Source of the DNA: Salinicoccus albus DSM 19776
Lineage (GTDB): Bacteria > Bacillota > Bacilli > Staphylococcales > Salinicoccaceae
Direction of reading: 5' to 3'
Length of the DNA stretch: 64,000 bases
Assembly (NCBI RefSeq): GCF_000385175.1
Contig: NZ_ARQJ01000026.1
Span: 1-64,000, forward strand
Each line of letters begins with the position of its first letter. Position 1 is the stretch's first letter. The translations under genes were made by a program, and so were the position numbers. Positions 28,234 to 43,491 of the stretch are shown piece by piece. Under the pieces are notes generated by a model. That model did not search any database. It was not told the origin of the DNA and saw only the letters and a program-made list of their open reading frames with translations.

Positions 28234-28324
28234 ATCATTCACTCCATACTCCATACTTTCAATAACCTTTACAATACACTTTTCACCATTTTAAATATGT
28301 ATAAACATGTTTGCAAAGCATTTG

Positions 28325-28552
28325 TCAAAACATCAATGCAGCCTCCTGGACCAGCCTGAAAAAATCCATGATGAAATTACTCAGTGCACTTCCTAACAGA
28401 ATAGCCATGAGTATGAAGAACAACCGGATTCTCCCTGTATCGTACTTCTTAAACCATCCATCAACATTGAGTGCGCCCAACACCCAGAAAGCAAATATGA
28501 CACAGAGAATATGAAGTATAATATGGATGAATGACAGTTGGGCTAACATCAT
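28325..28552 (-). CDS. DUF1146-family membrane protein (YwzB-like)
   Basis: This 75-residue protein has two transmembrane helices (about 8-28 and 43-65) linked by a loop LNVDGWFKKYDTGRIR, the DUF1146 signature. It lies between atpC and murA, the usual place of ywzB in Bacillus and of its homologue in staphylococci. Function unknown. Two Met codons open the frame after GGTGATC. Confidence 0.85.
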   Translation of the reverse strand: MMLAQLSFIHIILHILCVIFAFWVLGALNVDGWFKKYDTGRIRLFFILMAILLGSALSNFIMDFFRLVQEAALMF

Positions 28553-28564
28553 TTAGATCACCTT

Positions 28565-28589
28565 TAAAAACCCGGGCTTTCGCCCGGGT
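28565..28589 (-). terminator. ATP synthase operon terminator
   Basis: ACCCGGGC-GAAA-GCCCGGGT is a perfect 8-bp GC-rich stem followed by TTTTAAAGG on the minus strand, 7 nt after the atpC stop. Confidence 0.9.
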
Positions 28590-28595
28590 AGTATT

Positions 28596-29003
28596 TTATG
28601 CGTGCTCAGACACATTTATCCTGTTGATTGCTCTGTTCAGGGCGAGTTCTGCACGATAGCGGTCAACTTTCTCATCCTTCGCCTGTTCAAGAAGCTGCTC
28701 CGCCCGTTCTTTGGCTTGTCTTGCCCTTGCAGTATCAATATCCTCAGCAAATTCACCCGCCTGAATAAGTACGGAAACTCTCTCAGGACGAATCTCAACG
28801 AAGCCCTCTGTGACTGCAAAATATTCGTAGCGGCCGTCTATTTTTGCGCGAAGGCTGCCGATCTTCAGTGCAGATACTGTCGGGACATGGCCGGCCATAA
28901 CGCCAAGCTCACCTTGCTTGGTCTGGAGTATGATGATCTCACAGTCCTCTTCCGAGAAGACAGAACCGTTCGGCGTGACTATATCCAGTGCCATTGTATT
29001 CAT
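28596..29003 (-). CDS. atpC: F1 ATP synthase epsilon subunit
   Basis: The 135-residue epsilon subunit has an N-terminal beta sandwich (LDIVTPNGSVFSEEDCEII, GELGVMAGHVPTVSAL) and a C-terminal helical hairpin (about 90-135) that can inhibit the enzyme. It forms part of the rotor stalk. It is the last gene of atpIBEFHAGDC and is followed by a strong terminator. Confidence 0.96.
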   Translation of the reverse strand: MNTMALDIVTPNGSVFSEEDCEIIILQTKQGELGVMAGHVPTVSALKIGSLRAKIDGRYEYFAVTEGFVEIRPERVSVLIQAGEFAEDIDTARARQAKERAEQLLEQAKDEKVDRYRAELALNRAINRINVSEHA

Positions 29004-29020
29004 TTGCTACACCCCCGATT

Positions 29021-30448
<1,428 letters not shown>

Positions 30449-30455
30449 TCATTCT

Positions 30456-31343
<888 letters not shown>

Positions 31344-31363
31344 TTAATAATTATTCAACTGCC

Positions 31364-32878
<1,515 letters not shown>

Positions 32879-32889
32879 TCACTCCTTAA

Positions 32890-33432
32890 TTAACTGATTG
32901 TCCGTTCTTTGAATTGATTTTTCAGGTCTGCAAGCTGCCCTTCAACAGAGCCGTCATAAACCTTTGTGCCGACAAACACCCTGATGCCGCCAATCAATTC
33001 TTGATTCACCTTATTTTCAATGAGGAGTTTCGAGAAACCGGTCTTTTTGACAAACACTTTCCCGATGCTTTGTATCTCTTCATCAGAAAGTGCATACACC
33101 GACTCGATGATGGCATGCTCCTGATTGTAATGTGCATTATAGACCTTCAAAAAACTGTTGTATACAGACTCTATTTCTTCAAATAAATGCCTGTCCGTTA
33201 AAATCAAAAGCAGATTGAAAAGTGGCGGTGAGACGTTCTCAAATGTGGCCTCCACCGTTTTTTTTCTTTCCCCTTTAGAAATTTTTGGGTTGTTCATGAA
33301 TTCTATAAAAACCGGCAATGCTTTAACCGCTTTGACGACCTCGTCGAAATCCGTTTTCACTTCTTCAAGCTGTTTCTCCTCTGGAACGCTGTCAAAAAGC
33401 GCCTGGGAATATTTTTGAGCTGCATTCGCCAT
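32890..33432 (-). CDS. atpH: F1 ATP synthase delta subunit
   Basis: The 180-residue delta subunit (OSCP) joins F1 to the b-subunit stator. It starts ANAAQKYSQALFDS and ends with the conserved IGGIRVFVGTKVYDGSVEGQ. It overlaps atpF by one base. Confidence 0.96.
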   Translation of the reverse strand: MANAAQKYSQALFDSVPEEKQLEEVKTDFDEVVKAVKALPVFIEFMNNPKISKGERKKTVEATFENVSPPLFNLLLILTDRHLFEEIESVYNSFLKVYNAHYNQEHAIIESVYALSDEEIQSIGKVFVKKTGFSKLLIENKVNQELIGGIRVFVGTKVYDGSVEGQLADLKNQFKERTIS

Positions 33433-33947
33433 TATTTATCCCCTGCTTCCTTCAGGTACCTCGATACAAGTTCCTTCTGATCTTCCTGGTCGATTTCCTT
33501 GGAAATCATCTTTTCCGCAATCAATACCGAAAGCTCGGACACCTGTGAGTTAATGTCCTCAATCGCTTTTTCTTTTTCTCTCTCGATGTCTGTTCTTGCA
33601 TCTGCCATCATCTGATTCGCACGTGTATTCGCATCATGGATAATATCTTCCTGCTCTTTTTTCGCCTGCTGCTTCGCATTGTCCATCATTGTTGAGATCT
33701 CAGCCTGTGTATCTCTCAGAACAGCTTCGTTCTCTTCCTTCAGGCGTGCAGCTTCCTTGTTCTGGCTTTCTGCATCATCGATTTCTGTATGGATCAGCTG
33801 CTCCCTGTTATCCATTACTTTTTTTAGCGGCTTCCAGACAAAATATGAAAGCGCCCCGATCAGGATAAGAAAAGCAACCAATTGTACAAGACTTGTCCCG
33901 ATTGCTGTCGGCACTGTGCCCAAAGTAGTTAAAAATAGAAATTCCAC
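33432..33947 (-). CDS. atpF: Fo ATP synthase b subunit
   Basis: The 171-residue b subunit is the peripheral stator. One transmembrane helix (about 14-34, [20 protein letters not shown]) is followed by a long charged coiled coil. I choose the GTG start giving [10 protein letters not shown], nine bases after AAAGGAG, rather than the ATG ten codons earlier, which has no SD. Confidence 0.94.
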   Translation of the reverse strand: MEFLFLTTLGTVPTAIGTSLVQLVAFLILIGALSYFVWKPLKKVMDNREQLIHTEIDDAESQNKEAARLKEENEAVLRDTQAEISTMMDNAKQQAKKEQEDIIHDANTRANQMMADARTDIEREKEKAIEDINSQVSELSVLIAEKMISKEIDQEDQKELVSRYLKEAGDK

Positions 33948-34047
33948 CTGTGTACACTCCTTTCGCGAGAGTTTCATTCTTTATTCACGGTCGACATAAT
34001 AAGAGGGCGAAATCCAATATTAAAGACTTCGCCTGGTGTAACGATAC

Positions 34048-34278
<231 letters not shown>

Positions 34279-34312
34279 CTAATATTTTTTAAATAATAAA
34301 CATAATTTTATA

Positions 34313-35423
<1,111 letters not shown>

Positions 35424-35476
35424 TGTCTCCTAGTGTGTTTTAACGATTGTGATGAAACCGTTACTTTACTCTTATA

Positions 35477-35505
35477 ATGATATATTAGCGAAAATTTTAT
35501 GTCAA
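35477..35505 (-). promoter_or_regulatory. Sigma-A promoter of the ATP synthase operon
   Basis: On the minus strand TTGACA (35500-35505) and TATCAT (35477-35482) have a 17-nt spacer, about 54 nt before atpI. No terminator is evident between mnaA and this promoter, so some read-through is possible. Confidence 0.8.
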
Positions 35506-35563
35506 TAACAAGTCCCTAAATAATTGTTATGGCAATAGTTCTGACATATTATTGACATATTTT

Positions 35564-36697
35564 TCACATTCTGAAATTCTTGGGTTTGTCTTCTATGAAT
35601 CCATAGTAATATTTGATGTTTTCACAGATGCGTTTTGAGGCTCCACCATCTCCATACGGATTCGATGCATGGGCCATTCTTTCATATGTTTCTTCATCTG
35701 TAAGCAGCTTTTTGGTAAGGCTGTAAATATTCTCCTTTTGAATCCCGGCTATTTTCAGCGTCCCTGCTTCAACACCTTCCGGTCTTTCAGTTGTATCCCT
35801 CAATACGAGCACTGGTTTAGTCAGTGACGGTGCCTCTTCCTGCACCCCGCCAGAGTCCGTAATAATGATATGACTCTTTGCTGCAAAATTGTGGAAATCA
35901 AATACATCGAGTGGCTCGATGATTTCAATGCGGTCATGGTCCGCCAAATATTTTGATGCAATCTCCCGGACCTTTGGATTCTTATGAATTGGATAGACGA
36001 CTGTCACATCCTCAAATTCCTCAACAATCTCACGTACTGCACTGAAAATATTTTCCATCGGCATACCAATATTTTCCCGTCTGTGTGCTGTGAGCAATAT
36101 GACTTTCTTATCCTGGTGTCTGTCTATGATATCACTTCTGTAACTTTCATTGACAGTTGTTTTCAACGCATCGATTGCGGTATTGCCTGTGACTGAGATG
36201 TAGGTGCCGTCCTTGTTTTCATTAAGCAGGTTATTTTTTGAATTGTCAGTAGGCGCGAAATGCAAATCAGCAAGCACTCCGGTCATCTGACGGTTCATCT
36301 CCTCGGGGAAAGGGGAATATTTGTTGTTTGTTCTGAGACCGGCTTCCACATGACCGATATCCACTTCATTATAAAAAGCAGCCAGGCTGCCTGCAAAAGT
36401 GGTTGTTGTATCACCATGGACTAAAATCATATCAGGCTGCGCTTCTTTAATCGCAGATTCAAGCCCTTCTACCACTCTGCTGGTAACTTCCGCAAGCGTT
36501 TGTCCCTGCTGCATGATGTTCAGATCATAATCAGGTGTAATATCGAAAGTTTCAAGCACCGGATCCAGCATTTCCCTATGCTGTGCTGTAACAACTACAA
36601 CAGATTCCAGTTCAAGGTCTTTCTCAAGCTCAAGTACAAGAGGTGCCATTTTTATAGCCTCTGGACGAGTACCGAAAATTGTCATGATTTTTTTCAT
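35564..36697 (-). CDS. mnaA: UDP-N-acetylglucosamine 2-epimerase
   Basis: This non-hydrolysing epimerase makes UDP-ManNAc for teichoic acid linkage units or capsule. The 377-residue GT-B protein has FGTRPEAIKMAPL, HGDTTTTFAGSLA, HVEAGLRTNN and DSGGVQEEAP. The ATG is seven bases after AAGGAG; a GTG lies just before it. The place between upp and atpI matches S. aureus. Confidence 0.95.
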   Translation of the reverse strand: MKKIMTIFGTRPEAIKMAPLVLELEKDLELESVVVVTAQHREMLDPVLETFDITPDYDLNIMQQGQTLAEVTSRVVEGLESAIKEAQPDMILVHGDTTTTFAGSLAAFYNEVDIGHVEAGLRTNNKYSPFPEEMNRQMTGVLADLHFAPTDNSKNNLLNENKDGTYISVTGNTAIDALKTTVNESYRSDIIDRHQDKKVILLTAHRRENIGMPMENIFSAVREIVEEFEDVTVVYPIHKNPKVREIASKYLADHDRIEIIEPLDVFDFHNFAAKSHIIITDSGGVQEEAPSLTKPVLVLRDTTERPEGVEAGTLKIAGIQKENIYSLTKKLLTDEETYERMAHASNPYGDGGASKRICENIKYYYGFIEDKPKNFRM

Positions 36698-36718
36698 CAC
36701 TCTTCTCCTTGCTTTGGT

Positions 36719-37348
36719 CTATTTTGTGCCGAAAAGTCTGTCTCCGGCATCTCCAAGTCCTGGAACGATATAACTTTTCTCGTTTAAGCCTTTATCCAGA
36801 GCAGCGATGTAAATATCGACATCCGGATGCGCTTCTTTGAGCACTTCCACTCCTTCAGGGGCGGCAACCAGACAGATGAATCGGATTTTGGTGGCCCCGC
36901 GCTTCTTAATCGCTGTTATAGCTTCCACTGCAGTCGCCCCCGTCGCCAGCATCGGATCAATGACAAAAATATCCCTTTCCACGATATCTCCGGGGAATTT
37001 TGCATAATACTCAATGGCTTCAAGTGTCTCAGGATCACGGTAAAGGCCAATATGTCCGACTCTGGCAGATGGAATGAGTTTAAGGATGCCTTCCTGCATT
37101 CCTAATCCTGCACGCAGAATCGGTACGATTCCAAGTTTTTTGCCGGTGAGCCTCTTGGCGGTTGTGCGCTCTACGGGTGTATCCACCTCAACATCTTCAA
37201 GTGAAAGGTCACGGGTCACTTCATATGCCATCAGTGCCCCAACTTCATCGACAAGCTCTCTAAATTCCTTTGTAGAAGTTTGCTCATCCCTGATATAACT
37301 CATCTTATGCTGAATCAGCGGATGATGCATGACTTGAACCTTGGACAT
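36719..37348 (-). CDS. upp: Uracil phosphoribosyltransferase
   Basis: Upp converts uracil and PRPP to UMP for salvage. The 209-residue protein has the PRPP loop [14 protein letters not shown], the uracil-binding [12 protein letters not shown], and [10 protein letters not shown]. It lies between glyA and mnaA, the conserved arrangement. Confidence 0.96.
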   Translation of the reverse strand: MSKVQVMHHPLIQHKMSYIRDEQTSTKEFRELVDEVGALMAYEVTRDLSLEDVEVDTPVERTTAKRLTGKKLGIVPILRAGLGMQEGILKLIPSARVGHIGLYRDPETLEAIEYYAKFPGDIVERDIFVIDPMLATGATAVEAITAIKKRGATKIRFICLVAAPEGVEVLKEAHPDVDIYIAALDKGLNEKSYIVPGLGDAGDRLFGTK

Positions 37349-37374
37349 ATTTTTCCTCCTGTCTGCTCAATTAT

Positions 37375-37400
37375 GCCGGAATAAGAAGTCTTACTCCGGC
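37375..37400 (-). terminator. Stem-loop between glyA and upp
   Basis: GCCGGAGTAAG and CTTATTCCGGC form an 11-bp stem with one mismatch around a 4-nt loop. No T-tract follows (ATAATTG), so it is a weak terminator or a processing/stability element. Confidence 0.5.
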
Positions 37401-37409
37401 GAATGATTT

Positions 37410-38645
37410 TTATTTATACAGCGGATATTTATCCGTTAAAGCTGTAACTCTTTCTTTCAAAGTTTCAAATTTAGTGCCTTCCTTGACGTGAACGAGCGTT
37501 TCAGCAATCAGATCTGCAACTTCTCTCATATCCGTTTCGGTAAAGCCGCGTGTCGTCATAGCAGGCGTTCCAAGGCGGATGCCGCTCGTTACGAATGGAG
37601 ATTCTTCATCAAAAGGAATCGTATTTTTGTTGCATGTAATACCAATCTCGTCCAGCGCTTCCTCTGCTTGTTTGCCACTCAGGCCGAAACTTTTAACATC
37701 GACGAGTAAAAGGTGGGTATCGGTACCTCCTGAAACGATTCTCAAGCCTTTGTCGTTCAGCCTTTCAGCAAGCGCTTTGGCATTTTTCACCACCTGCGCC
37801 TGGTACGCCTTGAATTCCGGGGAAAGTGCTTCACCGAACGCTACCGCTTTTGCAGCAATGACATGCATGAGCGGTCCGCCCTGGATGCCCGGGAAAATAT
37901 TCTTATCTATTTTCTTGGCATATTCATCTGTAGTCAGGATCAATCCGCCGCGCGGTCCCCTGAGCGTCTTATGTGTAGTGGAAGTAACAAAATCTGCATG
38001 AGGGACCGGGTTCGGATGAATACCGGAAGCTACAAGACCGGCGATATGTGCCATATCCACCATCAGATAGGCGCCGACTTCATCAGCGATTTCACGGAAC
38101 CGGCCAAAATCAATGGCTGTTGAGTAAGCACTTGCACCGGCTACAATCAGCTTTGGTTCATGTTCTTTTGCCTGTGCCAGCAGTTCATCATAGTCGATCT
38201 GTTCATTATCCTGCCTGACACCATAATCAACAAACTTATAAATTTTACCGCTGAAGTTAACCGGGCTGCCATGGGTCAAATGCCCGCCGTGATTCAGGTT
38301 CATACCGAGCACAGTATCCCCCGGTTCAAGCACTGAAAAATATACAGCCATATTTGCCTGTGAGCCAGAGTGCGGCTGCACGTTTGCATGGTCTGCTCCG
38401 AAAAGCTCTTTAGCCCGTTCACGTGCCAGGTCTTCTACAACATCAACATGTTCACACCCGCCATAATAACGCTTGTGCGGATAGCCTTCCGCATACTTAT
38501 TAGTCAGTGTTGAACCTTGAGCTTCGAAAACAGCTTCTGATACAAAATTCTCTGACGCAATCAGTTCAATGTTGTTGTTCTGACGACCAAGCTCTGCTTC
38601 CATTGCTTCAAAAATTTGTGGATCTTGTGACTCGATATGTGACAT
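37410..38645 (-). CDS. glyA: Serine hydroxymethyltransferase
   Basis: GlyA interconverts serine and glycine with tetrahydrofolate, feeding one-carbon metabolism. The 411-residue PLP enzyme has the lysine in [14 protein letters not shown], the folate/substrate region [14 protein letters not shown], and [14 protein letters not shown]. It lies 34 nt after ywlG. Confidence 0.97.
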   Translation of the reverse strand: MSHIESQDPQIFEAMEAELGRQNNNIELIASENFVSEAVFEAQGSTLTNKYAEGYPHKRYYGGCEHVDVVEDLARERAKELFGADHANVQPHSGSQANMAVYFSVLEPGDTVLGMNLNHGGHLTHGSPVNFSGKIYKFVDYGVRQDNEQIDYDELLAQAKEHEPKLIVAGASAYSTAIDFGRFREIADEVGAYLMVDMAHIAGLVASGIHPNPVPHADFVTSTTHKTLRGPRGGLILTTDEYAKKIDKNIFPGIQGGPLMHVIAAKAVAFGEALSPEFKAYQAQVVKNAKALAERLNDKGLRIVSGGTDTHLLLVDVKSFGLSGKQAEEALDEIGITCNKNTIPFDEESPFVTSGIRLGTPAMTTRGFTETDMREVADLIAETLVHVKEGTKFETLKERVTALTDKYPLYK

Positions 38646-38679
38646 ACTCTCTCTCCTTCAAGTGAAAATAATTGTTTCA

Positions 38680-39225
38680 TTAATAGCGGGCGCGCGGACC
38701 GCCGATTAATTTCGGTCTGGTAAATGCAACCGTAACATTCGCGTTGCCGACCTGTTTCTGTTCAGTTCTGAGTGGTACTGCTACATGTCGCAGATGCATT
38801 CCGATCAATGTCTGACCGATATCGACACCCTTATCCGCCTCCACGTATTCAACAACAACAGGGTGCCTGAGATGCTTATACGCGTATTCACTCAAGCTGC
38901 CGCCTGCCTGACTGTGAGGGATTACATTGACCGGGCGGCAGCCTTTCGACTGTGCTGTTTCATATTCCATCGTAACGGCTCTGTTAATATGCTCACATCC
39001 CTGGAACATTAAATTGACATCGTGCTTCTCAGCAGCTTCTAAAAACGCTTCAAATAGAATTTCAGCCACCTCAATTGAACTGTTTTTTCCGATATGATGA
39101 CCAAGGACTTCAGATGTTGAACTTCCAATGATGAGATCATCCCCCGGTGTAAAGAAATCATTGGATTCGAGGTTTGCAATCAGAGTGTCGATATCATTTT
39201 TCAATCTTACTAACTCTTCTCTCAT
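38680..39225 (-). CDS. ywlG: TIGR01440/DUF436 family protein YwlG
   Basis: The 181-residue protein carries the family segments DDLIIGSSTSEVLGHHIG, FQGCEHINRAVTMEYE and IGMHLRHVAVPLR. No function is established. I start at MREELVRL, six bases after AAGGTGG; a GTG three codons earlier lies in that SD. It overlaps the rpiB end by 32 nt, and the rpiB-ywlG-glyA order is conserved in Bacillus and Staphylococcus. Confidence 0.88.
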   Translation of the reverse strand: MREELVRLKNDIDTLIANLESNDFFTPGDDLIIGSSTSEVLGHHIGKNSSIEVAEILFEAFLEAAEKHDVNLMFQGCEHINRAVTMEYETAQSKGCRPVNVIPHSQAGGSLSEYAYKHLRHPVVVEYVEADKGVDIGQTLIGMHLRHVAVPLRTEQKQVGNANVTVAFTRPKLIGGPRARY

Positions 39226-39622
39226 GACGGCCACCTTCGTATTCAGTATTTAGCCAGAGACTAGCAATTTCATTGGCCAGCCCCGGCCCAATCACTCTTT
39301 CCCCCATCGCCAGCACGTTGGAATTATTGTGTTGTCTGGCAGCTTTAGCCGAAAAGCTGTCATGCACTAAAGCACAGCGGATACCTTTGACCTTATTCGC
39401 TGAAATGCTCATGCCTATTCCTGTCCCACAGATTAAAATCGCTCGGTCGAATTCACCATCGGACACTTTTTCAGCTACAGGCTGTGCATAATCCGGATAG
39501 TCTACAGATTCATCCGTATCCGGTCCAAAATTTGTAACGTCGACGCCTTGTGCTTTCAACATTTCGAAAACGGACCTTTTCAGTTTTACTCCACCATGAT
39601 CTGAAGCAATGATTACTTTCAT
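39194..39622 (-). CDS. rpiB: Ribose-5-phosphate isomerase B
   Basis: This 142-residue RpiB/LacAB-type isomerase has ASDHGGVKLKRSV, CGTGIGMSISANKVKGIRCA (Cys catalytic base) and HNNSNVLAMGERVIG. It interconverts ribose 5-phosphate and ribulose 5-phosphate. It could also act on allose or galactose phosphates, but context fits pentose metabolism. Confidence 0.93.
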   Translation of the reverse strand: MKVIIASDHGGVKLKRSVFEMLKAQGVDVTNFGPDTDESVDYPDYAQPVAEKVSDGEFDRAILICGTGIGMSISANKVKGIRCALVHDSFSAKAARQHNNSNVLAMGERVIGPGLANEIASLWLNTEYEGGRHERRVSKIEK

Positions 39623-39688
39623 AATTTCACCTCTTTAACTTATATTATATCTGAAATACGATTTTATAAAAATAAACTTTTGTATTTA

Positions 39689-40096
39689 TTACGAATCGAA
39701 CTGATCGATATAATGTTTCAACTGATTAAATACATCTTCATACTGCGCTTTACTGCCGCCAGCCGGATCAGGAACCGACACTTTTGAACCGTCGGCGAAC
39801 TCGCTGACCAGCATCACATTGGCCGACGGATACTGCGCTTTGATCCTCTGTTTATGGGGTGCTGTCATTGTAAGAATCAGCGAGTCTGCGGTATCTGCTT
39901 CAGTCAATTGTTCAGGGGCGGAAGGGTGGAGCAGCGACTCCCGTTTTATGATCTCAATACTTTCACAACTTGTTGCACCTGAAGTGACCATCAGCCCCCT
40001 GGACTCGAAATTTTCATTCTGATACTTGGTATTCGCATAGCTTTCTGCAAGCGGACTTCGACAGGTGTTTCCCGTACAGACGAATATTTTCCTCAT
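39689..40096 (-). CDS. ptpB: Low-molecular-weight phosphatase, protein-arginine type (YwlE/PtpB)
   Basis: The 135-residue protein has the P-loop with Cys7, Thr11 and Arg13 in FVCTGNTCRSPLAES, and the general acid Asp110 in SVPDPAGG. In B. subtilis YwlE, Thr11 makes the pocket specific for phospho-arginine rather than phospho-tyrosine; the same residue is present. It therefore probably reverses McsB-type arginine phosphorylation. It overlaps tsaC by 4 nt, as in B. subtilis ywlC-ywlE order. Confidence 0.9.
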   Translation of the reverse strand: MRKIFVCTGNTCRSPLAESYANTKYQNENFESRGLMVTSGATSCESIEIIKRESLLHPSAPEQLTEADTADSLILTMTAPHKQRIKAQYPSANVMLVSEFADGSKVSVPDPAGGSKAQYEDVFNQLKHYIDQFDS

Positions 40097-41139
40097 TCCT
40101 GCTCACCCTTGATTATCTTATCCCCTGTTGCTTTATAAATCCTGTTCATCAGTGCCTCAGAGTCTTCATTCTTCGAAAAGCCGTGTATGAATATCACATC
40201 CGCCTCTGATTTATCCATTTTCCTGAGTGCGGCATAAAGATTTCTGGCAGCTTCCCTGTAATCAGCTTCACTTGAGCACAGACTGATGAAAAGTGCTTCA
40301 TTAGGCGCATACTCCCGTACCGTTTCAGGCCCAATGATTCCGATTTTCTGAGTTCCATAGCCCTTGAAATGCGCCTTTGATCTGATGCCGCCTTCAATGA
40401 CGATTAATGGCTGGCGAGGCGCATAATGCTTATATTTCATGCCGGGTGAAACCGGCTGTTCTGAGCCTGGTTCATGTTTTCCGACTGTTTCTTCAAGTAC
40501 ATTTTCCAATTCTTCCTTGGTAATACTGCCCGGCCGGGCGATCCTGTATGGATACTGGGTACAGTCGAGCACTGTACTCTCGAGTCCGTAGGTGGCCGGA
40601 TCACTTGCTACAACACCATACACCTTGCCATTCAAATCATCGATGACATGTTTGTGATCTGTCGGGGAGGGTTTGCCGCTCAAATTTGCGCTGGGTGCCG
40701 CCAACGGGAAGTCCACATGTTCCAAAATCGCATGGCCGACGGGGTGGCTGGGCATCCTGACTGCTACGGAACTTAATTCAGCCACCGTCTTACCCGAGAG
40801 CATACTCCCCTTCAAAGGAAGTATAAAGGAAATCGGGCCAGGCCAGAAATGATTCATCAGCGCAGTTACTCTGCTGTCCCTCTGTACAGTGAAATCATCC
40901 AGCTGTTCAAGACTGTGAATATGGACGATGAGCGGGTTGTCTCCGGGGCGCCCTTTGGCTGAAAATATTTTATGTATGGCTTCGGCATTGCGCGCATCTC
41001 CGGCAAGGCCGTATACTGTTTCTGTCGGAATACCGACCACTTCGCCATAGACCAGGGCAGTTTTTATCTCATCCAACTTGTCTTGTGTTTCATCATGCTT
41101 CAACTGTTCTATATTGATTTCCCATACTTTGGTATCCAT
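40093..41139 (-). CDS. ywlC: L-threonylcarbamoyladenylate synthase (Sua5/YwlC type)
   Basis: This enzyme makes the threonylcarbamoyl-AMP used for t6A37 on ANN-reading tRNAs. The 348-residue protein has the YrdC domain (KTALVYGEVVGIPTETVYGL, SAKGRPGDNPL, APSANLSGKPSPT) and a C-terminal Sua5 domain. I start at MDTKVWEIN, after GGAGG; the longer frame runs into prmC. It begins one base after the prmC stop. Confidence 0.94.
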   Translation of the reverse strand: MDTKVWEINIEQLKHDETQDKLDEIKTALVYGEVVGIPTETVYGLAGDARNAEAIHKIFSAKGRPGDNPLIVHIHSLEQLDDFTVQRDSRVTALMNHFWPGPISFILPLKGSMLSGKTVAELSSVAVRMPSHPVGHAILEHVDFPLAAPSANLSGKPSPTDHKHVIDDLNGKVYGVVASDPATYGLESTVLDCTQYPYRIARPGSITKEELENVLEETVGKHEPGSEQPVSPGMKYKHYAPRQPLIVIEGGIRSKAHFKGYGTQKIGIIGPETVREYAPNEALFISLCSSEADYREAARNLYAALRKMDKSEADVIFIHGFSKNEDSEALMNRIYKATGDKIIKGEQE

Positions 41140-41140
41140 T

Positions 41141-41992
41141 TTAATCCTCCCACCTGAAAAAGAGTATTCTGTCATTGCCATTTATGTCTTTTTTGAGATG
41201 CGGACGGGTGTTCGGCCACTTTGCTGAGATATATTGCTGCAACGGCTGAAACTGCTGCCAGCCGATTTCAAAATAAACTGCCCCTCCGAAATTCAGTACT
41301 TCAGGCAGACCGTCAATCATCTCTTTATAAAACCCCAGTCCGTCATCTGATGCAAAAAGCGCTTCATGCGGCTCGTGGCGAAGCACTGAAACATCCATTT
41401 CATCTGTTTCATTGTATCCTATATACGGCGGATTCGACACTATAACATCGGCCTTTAATCCTCTATCAATCAGAGGGGCGTACATATTACCTGCCAGCAT
41501 CAGCGGAGAAATACTAAATTGTTCTGCATTATACATTGCCACGCTTAAAGCTTCCGTTGACATATCTGTCAGGATCACTTCATTATTCTGCCAGCTGTTT
41601 TGCAGAATCAGTCCGATATTCCCTGTCCCGGTGCCGATATCCACAACCGTCCTGCCGTCATCAGTTTCAGAATTTAAAATATGTTCAACAAGCTCTTCAG
41701 TTTCATTTCTGGGAATTAAAGTGTGAGCATCCACTTTGAATTTCTCACCAAAAAACCACGCAAAACCGATGGCATACTGATAAGGCACACCGGATATGAC
41801 ATCGTCAATCACCCCCCTGAACTGCATGTGTTCATCATCCCTCACTGGCTCCTCCCCGTCCAGCAGGAAGTCCGCCCGGCTGATGTCAAACAAATCTTCC
41901 AGCAGAAGCATAGCGATCCCCCGGTCTTTCCCGGATAAAACTAAAGAGGCTTCCGCCTCCTGAACCATACTTTTATAACTATATGGCTGCAT
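41141..41992 (-). CDS. prmC: Release-factor glutamine methyltransferase PrmC
   Basis: PrmC methylates the Gln of the GGQ motif in release factors. The 283-residue protein has the SAM site [13 protein letters not shown] and the catalytic NPPYIG. It overlaps the end of prfA, its substrate's gene, by 14 nt. Confidence 0.96.
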   Translation of the reverse strand: MQPYSYKSMVQEAEASLVLSGKDRGIAMLLLEDLFDISRADFLLDGEEPVRDDEHMQFRGVIDDVISGVPYQYAIGFAWFFGEKFKVDAHTLIPRNETEELVEHILNSETDDGRTVVDIGTGTGNIGLILQNSWQNNEVILTDMSTEALSVAMYNAEQFSISPLMLAGNMYAPLIDRGLKADVIVSNPPYIGYNETDEMDVSVLRHEPHEALFASDDGLGFYKEMIDGLPEVLNFGGAVYFEIGWQQFQPLQQYISAKWPNTRPHLKKDINGNDRILFFRWED

Positions 41993-43058
41993 TGTTTAAA
42001 TCTTCCAATTTTGATGTCTGCTCTTCAATCGTCAGGGCGTCAATGATTTCATCCAACCTGCCTTCAACAATCTGTTCCAGTTTTTGAATTGTCAGCCCGA
42101 TGCGGTGATCGGTCACACGGCTTTGCGGATAGTTATACGTCCTGATACGCTCTGAACGGTCACCGGTACCTATAGCGCTTTTGCGTTTTTCGGCATATTC
42201 TGCCTTTGCTTCCTTTTCTTTCATGTCATATATACGCGCTACCATAACTTTCATCGCACGTTCGCGGTTTTTTATCTGTGATTTTTCATCCTGTGAAGTG
42301 ACGACCAATCCTGTCGGGAAGTGGGTAATCCTTACAGCTGAATCAGTCGTGTTGACATGCTGTCCGCCGGCACCGCTCGAACGGTACGTATCAATTTTAA
42401 GGTCTTCATTTTTGATATCAACTTCCACCTCCTCCACTTCGGGAAGGACTGCGACTGTTGCAGTAGAAGTGTGAATACGTCCGCCGGATTCAGTTTCCGG
42501 GACCCGCTGCACACGATGGGCGCCATTTTCATACTTCAATTTGGAGAAAGCGCCCTGACCCTGAATCATGAAACTGATTTCCTTGTATCCGCCCTGATCA
42601 CTTTCATGGGCTTCAACCACTTCAATATTCCATCCTTTTGATTCTGCATACCTGGAATACATTCTAAACAGATCGCCGGCGAAAATTTGGGCCTCGTCGC
42701 CGCCCGCAGCTCCCCGGATCTCCATGATCACGTTCTTGTCATCGTTGGGGTCTTTAGGAATGAGCTCAAGCTTCATTTGTTCTTCAAGGTCGGGAATGCG
42801 CTTCTCTGCATCGGATATCTCTTCTTTGAGCATATCCAGCATCTCCTTGTCTCCAGTTTCACCCAGCAGCATTTTCGACTCTTCAATCGTTTCTTTCTGC
42901 TGTTTATATTGTCTGAATAAATCAACAGCCCTTTGCAGGTCACTCTGTTCCTTCGAATAGTCTCTCAGCTTGTCGGAATCGCTGACAATATCCGGGTCAC
43001 TCAGCAGTTCATTGAGTTGTTCATATCGATTTTCTATGATTTCAAGTTGATCAAACAT
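41979..43058 (-). CDS. prfA: Peptide chain release factor 1
   Basis: RF1 reads UAA and UAG. The 359-residue protein has the GGQ motif ([18 protein letters not shown], about residue 230) and the PxT-type anticodon loop segment with [17 protein letters not shown] start at MFDQLEI, six bases after AAAGGTG. The usual upstream tdk is absent; rpmE lies upstream with a terminator between. Confidence 0.97.
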   Translation of the reverse strand: MFDQLEIIENRYEQLNELLSDPDIVSDSDKLRDYSKEQSDLQRAVDLFRQYKQQKETIEESKMLLGETGDKEMLDMLKEEISDAEKRIPDLEEQMKLELIPKDPNDDKNVIMEIRGAAGGDEAQIFAGDLFRMYSRYAESKGWNIEVVEAHESDQGGYKEISFMIQGQGAFSKLKYENGAHRVQRVPETESGGRIHTSTATVAVLPEVEEVEVDIKNEDLKIDTYRSSGAGGQHVNTTDSAVRITHFPTGLVVTSQDEKSQIKNRERAMKVMVARIYDMKEKEAKAEYAEKRKSAIGTGDRSERIRTYNYPQSRVTDHRIGLTIQKLEQIVEGRLDEIIDALTIEEQTSKLEDLNNAAI

Positions 43059-43112
43059 AATATTCACCTTTTCGTCTCATTAATCCTGTTAATTATATCA
43101 TATTTCATACAC

Positions 43113-43149
43113 AAAAAAACTGCACTGAAGTGCAATCCTCAGTGCAGTT
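43113..43149 (-). terminator. rpmE terminator
   Basis: AACTGCACTGA and TCAGTGCAGTT make an 11-bp perfect stem followed by seven T on the minus strand, 11 nt after the rpmE stop. The loop carries a second TGCACT copy that can form an alternative pairing. Confidence 0.88.
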
Positions 43150-43159
43150 GATCAAGTGT

Positions 43160-43375
43160 TTATTCGTTTGCGGATTTGAAGCCAAATTTTTTGTTGAATC
43201 TCTCAACACGGCCATCGGCAGATGCGAATTTTTGGCGGCCGGTATAGAATGGATGGCATTCAGAGCATATTTCTACTTTAATGTCATCATTGTTTACTGA
43301 ACCTGTTTCAAATTCGTTACCGCATGAGCACGTCACTTTGACTTGGTTATATTCCGGATGAATTGCTTGTTTCAT
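43160..43375 (-). CDS. rpmE: 50S ribosomal protein L31, type A (zinc)
   Basis: The 71-residue protein has four Cys in TCSCGNEF and [15 protein letters not shown], the zinc ribbon of type A L31. The end [13 protein letters not shown] is conserved. S. aureus, to my knowledge, carries the zinc-free type B L31 at this position, so this differs. It lies between rho and prfA. Confidence 0.95.
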   Translation of the reverse strand: MKQAIHPEYNQVKVTCSCGNEFETGSVNNDDIKVEICSECHPFYTGRQKFASADGRVERFNKKFGFKSANE

Positions 43376-43491
43376 TACATTCAGCTCCTTTGCCCTGAAC
43401 CATCTGGAACAGAGTTAATTAGTGGGTTTCCACTTCAGTACTTATACATTATACACTGAGTATCGCTTAAAATCAATAGTTCTGTTTCAAC

